From Pseudomonas sp. RGM2987 (GTDB lineage: Bacteria > Pseudomonadota > Gammaproteobacteria > Pseudomonadales > Pseudomonadaceae): DNA of 64,000 nucleotides. The stretch covers positions 44,337 to 108,336 of the forward strand of contig NZ_JALJDX010000212.1 in NCBI RefSeq assembly GCF_022952855.1, in the 5' to 3' direction. Below are positions 61,563-64,000 of the stretch, piece after piece (positions within the stretch are counted from its first letter, which is position 1; the number at the start of each line of letters is the position of its first letter). A program made the translations under genes and the position numbers. The notes below the pieces were generated by a model. It had not been told where the DNA came from, made no database searches, and saw nothing but the letters and a program-made list of their open reading frames with translations.

Positions 61563-62489
61563 TTACTTGAATTGATCAACGTTTTCCGGGGTGATCAGGC
61601 GATACGGCACCCAGACGGCCTGCTCGACCGGCTGTTTCTTGACCATTTTCACCGCCGTATCGATCGAGCCATCGGCTTGGCCCTTGGCGTCCTGGAACAC
61701 CGAGACGGTCATTTCGCCTTTCTTGATCGCATTCAAGCCGTCCGGCGTACCGTCGACCCCGGCGATCAACACGCTGCCCTTCTGGGTGCCCGCCTGCTTG
61801 AGGGCCATGGCCGCGCCAATCGCCATTTCATCGTTGTTGGCGACCACCGCCTGGAACTCGCGGCCCTGGGTCAGCCAGTCGTTGACCAGGGTCATGCCCT
61901 TGTCCCGCAACCAGGTGCCGGTCTGCTCCTGCTCGATCTTGATGCCGGGGTACTTGGCCAGCACTTCCTTGACGCCCTTGGTACGGTTGGTGGTGGAGTT
62001 GTTGGCGAGGTCACCCAGCAGGATCACGATGTCACCCTTGCCGCCCATTTTGTCGGCCAGGTATTGCATCTGCATGCGCCCGGCTTCCAGGTCATCGGAG
62101 GCGACCGTCACCACGCCTGCCGGCAGTTTCAGGTCATCAGGCCGGCGGTTGACGTAGACCAGTGGAATCCCCGCGGCCACGGCGGCTTTGGTGATACGCG
62201 CGGTGGCAGCGGTGTCGACGGGATTGACGATGATGGCGTCGACCTTCTGGCTGATGAAGCTTTCCACCTGGCTCAGTTGCTTGACCACATCGCTGCGGGC
62301 GTCCTCGAACTGCAAGGCGACCCCGTCCGGAAACGACTTGGCCTTCTTGTCCATGGATTCGCGCAGGTAGGTCAGCCAGGTGTCATCGAACTGGGACATG
62401 CTGACGCCGATCTTCAGGTCCGCCAGGGCAGCGCCGCTGGTGAGCATCAACGACAGGGCCAGCGAGGCGATACGGGTCTTGGTCTTCAT
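61563..62489 (-). CDS. ibpA: Sugar ABC transporter periplasmic binding protein (probable myo-inositol-binding IbpA)
   Basis: This 308-residue protein has a signal peptide (cleavage after SGAALA, about residue 23) and a Peripla_BP_4 fold: LKIGVSMSQFDDTWLTYLRESM, then FISQKVDAIIVNPVDTAATARITKAA and ANNDEMAIGAAMALKQAG. The hinge pattern is that of ribose/inositol binders. It heads the transporter genes (binding protein, ATPase, permease), in CUT2 order. A perfect GGAA-N6-TTCC palindrome lies 298 bp before the start, between this gene and the Gfo/Idh gene. Substrate assignment is inference; ribose-type sugars are the alternative. Confidence 0.85.
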   Translation of the reverse strand: MKTKTRIASLALSLMLTSGAALADLKIGVSMSQFDDTWLTYLRESMDKKAKSFPDGVALQFEDARSDVVKQLSQVESFISQKVDAIIVNPVDTAATARITKAAVAAGIPLVYVNRRPDDLKLPAGVVTVASDDLEAGRMQMQYLADKMGGKGDIVILLGDLANNSTTNRTKGVKEVLAKYPGIKIEQEQTGTWLRDKGMTLVNDWLTQGREFQAVVANNDEMAIGAAMALKQAGTQKGSVLIAGVDGTPDGLNAIKKGEMTVSVFQDAKGQADGSIDTAVKMVKKQPVEQAVWVPYRLITPENVDQFK

Positions 62490-62786
62490 GAACGGTCTTT
62501 CTCCACATTCTTGTTGGTTTTATGGATAAGGCGTGGCGGATCAGCAGCGGGGCAAGCGCACGATAGGCGCACCGGGCATGCAGCACACCACGGCGCCCTT
62601 GCGCTGGATGCACAGGGATTCGAACAGAGGAAGGATCGCAGACAGGCGGAGCAACTTGCATGCAGAACGGCTGAAGGTTTTCATCGACGGTACCTGCTGT
62701 GTTTCTTGTTTTTGTTTAATTCCTACCCATTGAGGCAAGCTTGCGTGGGCAGGAAAGGATGTCGGTAACCTGGAAACGACTTTATT

Positions 62787-62800
62787 GGAAAATATTTTCC
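62787..62800. promoter_or_regulatory. Perfect GGAA-N6-TTCC palindrome upstream of the sugar importer
   Basis: GGAAAATATTTTCC is fully self-complementary. It fits the consensus reported for IolR-type (RpiR-family) repressors of inositol catabolism. It lies at the upstream end of the 314-bp gap 62490-62803 that precedes the binding-protein gene. That gap otherwise holds only a doubtful leftward 47-codon frame (62541-62684). Confidence 0.55.
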
Positions 62801-62803
62801 ACA

Positions 62804-63874
62804 TCAACTCATTTTAGAATTTATTTCGTTTTTTATTCCATGGCCCACGGGCCCGGGTAAAACCACTACTTCACCCTGCTCGGCGCTTTGCCTAGCAGCG
62901 TCGAGAATGCGCGTATTCGCCAGGGCGTCCCGGGCTTCTACCGGCAAGGGACCGGCGCCTTGCAATGCCGTTTGCAGCTGTTGATAGAAGGTCATCCAGC
63001 AACCCCGTTGCGAGGCCACGCGCTCGCGCTCGGCGCCCTGTTCGAACCAGCCCCAGCGCCGGTGTTCTTCGGCACCCCAGCGTTCGCCTTCGGTCGCCGG
63101 GCTCAAGCCGGCCAGTGCCTGGGCCTCCTGGCCGTCCAGGCCTTCGACGGTATAGCAACCACCGGTGCCGCTGACGCGAAAGCGTGGACGCGGAGCGTTC
63201 TGCAAGCAGCGGCCGCTCAAATGGGAAACCACGCCACTGACGTGGGCCAGGGACAAGAAGAAACCGTTGTCAAACACTTGGCCTGGCTGACGATAATCGA
63301 GTTCGGCGTAGACCCGCGCCGCCGGCCCGAACAGTTGCAGCGCCTGGTCCACCAGATGGCTGCCGAGATCGCGCAGCAATCCGCCTCCGCTGGCCTTGCC
63401 AACCGATGACGGCGAGTAGCGCTCGATGCTCGATTCGAAACGCATGACCTGCCCCAGGGCGCCGGAGGCCAGGAGCTTGCGTAAGGTCAGGAAATCGGAA
63501 TCCCAGCGACGGTTCTGGTAGACGCTCAATGGCACGTTGCGCTGTTCAGCAGCGTGCACCATCGCTTCGGCCTCTGCGGCGTCATGGGCGAAGGGTTTGT
63601 CGCTGACCACCGCCACGCCCGCCTCGATGACTTGCATCACCACCGCCGGGCGCGCGTCCAGCGGCGTCGACACCACCACCGCATCCACACCGGCGGCGAG
63701 CAGTTGTTCAACGCTGTCGAACGCCTGGACGTCCGGGTGATCGCCGGCCAGTTGCTGGCGCCGCTCGGCGGAGCGGGTCACCACACCGACGAACGTCGCC
63801 CCCGGCAGACTGCCGATCAGCGGCGCATGAAAAAACCGCCCACCCTTGCCGTAGCCGACCAGTCCGATTCGCAT
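62804..63874 (-). CDS. Gfo/Idh/MocA-family oxidoreductase linked to the sugar importer
   Basis: This 356-residue protein begins with the Rossmann motif GLVGYGKGGRFFHAPLI (residues 4-20) and carries SDKPFAHD (the family's catalytic-lysine loop, around residue 93) and LLRDLGSHLVDQAL (around 167-180). It should oxidise or reduce a sugar or cyclitol with NAD(P). TAAGGAG lies six bases before the ATG. It is upstream of the importer genes on the same strand; the 314-bp gap with its operator suggests that the importer also has its own promoter. It is not a close copy of the Gfo/Idh protein at 18250. Confidence 0.87.
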   Translation of the reverse strand: MRIGLVGYGKGGRFFHAPLIGSLPGATFVGVVTRSAERRQQLAGDHPDVQAFDSVEQLLAAGVDAVVVSTPLDARPAVVMQVIEAGVAVVSDKPFAHDAAEAEAMVHAAEQRNVPLSVYQNRRWDSDFLTLRKLLASGALGQVMRFESSIERYSPSSVGKASGGGLLRDLGSHLVDQALQLFGPAARVYAELDYRQPGQVFDNGFFLSLAHVSGVVSHLSGRCLQNAPRPRFRVSGTGGCYTVEGLDGQEAQALAGLSPATEGERWGAEEHRRWGWFEQGAERERVASQRGCWMTFYQQLQTALQGAGPLPVEARDALANTRILDAARQSAEQGEVVVLPGPVGHGIKNEINSKMS

Positions 63875-63947
63875 GCAAGCTCCTTATGATTCACTGAATG
63901 AACACACCCCCTGTGAGAGCAGGTCCACCTGGGGAAACCCAGTCCCC

Positions 63948-63990
63948 TGTGGGAGCGGGCTTGCTCGCGAAGGCGGTGGGTCAGTCGACA
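63948..63990. repeat. REP-type element at the window end
   Basis: TGTGGGAGCGGGCTTGCTCGCGAA followed by GGCGGTGGGTCAGTCGACA is the same element type as the left arm at 18051. A second arm, if any, lies beyond the window. Confidence 0.85.
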
Positions 63991-64000
63991 TCAATATTGA

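Noticed and set aside
62541..62684. Leftward 47-codon Cys-rich frame (starts MKTFSRSACKLL) in the importer upstream region
   Set aside because: Weak ribosome site, no family and no evidence of conservation; it may be chance coding in a regulatory gap.

Overview
The window looks like chromosomal DNA of a fluorescent-group Pseudomonas. Codon use is GC-rich and Pseudomonas-like, REP-type repeats ending in GGGAGC..GCTCCC recur between genes, and the gene families (divergent T6SS cluster, Tc insecticidal toxins, Mrp antiporter, orphan betaine-binding protein, inositol-type ABC importer) are typical of plant- or insect-associated pseudomonads. No rRNA, tRNA, CRISPR array or complete insertion sequence was seen.

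Layout. (1) 1-16 kb is a type VI secretion system. tssM (cut by the window edge), tssL, tssK and tssJ read leftward; tssB, tssC, hcp, tssE, tssF, tssG and tssH/clpV read rightward. A DNase I-like (EEP) protein, vgrG, a YwqK/MORN-type protein and a convergent DUF4280 PAAR-like protein follow. tssA is not in the window. (2) 16-19.4 kb holds a phosphotransferase/SDR pair and a Gfo/Idh/MocA oxidoreductase. (3) 19.4-43.3 kb is a Tc toxin locus: a TcB cocoon subunit, tccC1, a convergent 1,473-residue repeat (Ig-like) protein, a TcA pore split into two genes, and tccC2. The two TccC proteins share a colinear core but have unrelated C-terminal toxin domains. One looks like a PI3/4-kinase-type kinase and the other carries an HEXXH zinc-protease motif. 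All four Tc transcription units have the same 18-bp palindrome upstream, resembling a lux/las box, so they probably form one LuxR-type regulon. (4) 43.3-46.3 kb has an FAD/NAD(P)-binding protein, an XRE-cupin regulator and a divergent EamA exporter. A decayed copy of the 3' end of the FAD gene lies behind tccC1, which records how the locus was rearranged. (5) 46.4-52.5 kb is a six-gene Mrp/Sha Na+(K+)/H+ antiporter operon. (6) 52.6-58.8 kb holds small or single genes: a DUF3995 membrane protein, a betaine-type binding protein, two unknown small proteins, a DUF2789 protein, a chemotaxis transducer and a zinc-finger-deficient DksA paralogue. (7) 58.8-63.9 kb is a leftward sugar (probably myo-inositol) ABC importer with a Gfo/Idh oxidoreductase. 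A GGAA-N6-TTCC site precedes the binding-protein gene, and near-matches precede the other Gfo/Idh gene at 18.25 kb.

Taken together, the first 43 kb is a weapons region in which a contractile injection machine with a candidate nuclease cargo sits beside a Tc toxin set with two interchangeable warheads. The rest is mostly core metabolism and ion homeostasis. Domain names are read from sequence motifs; no database search was run.
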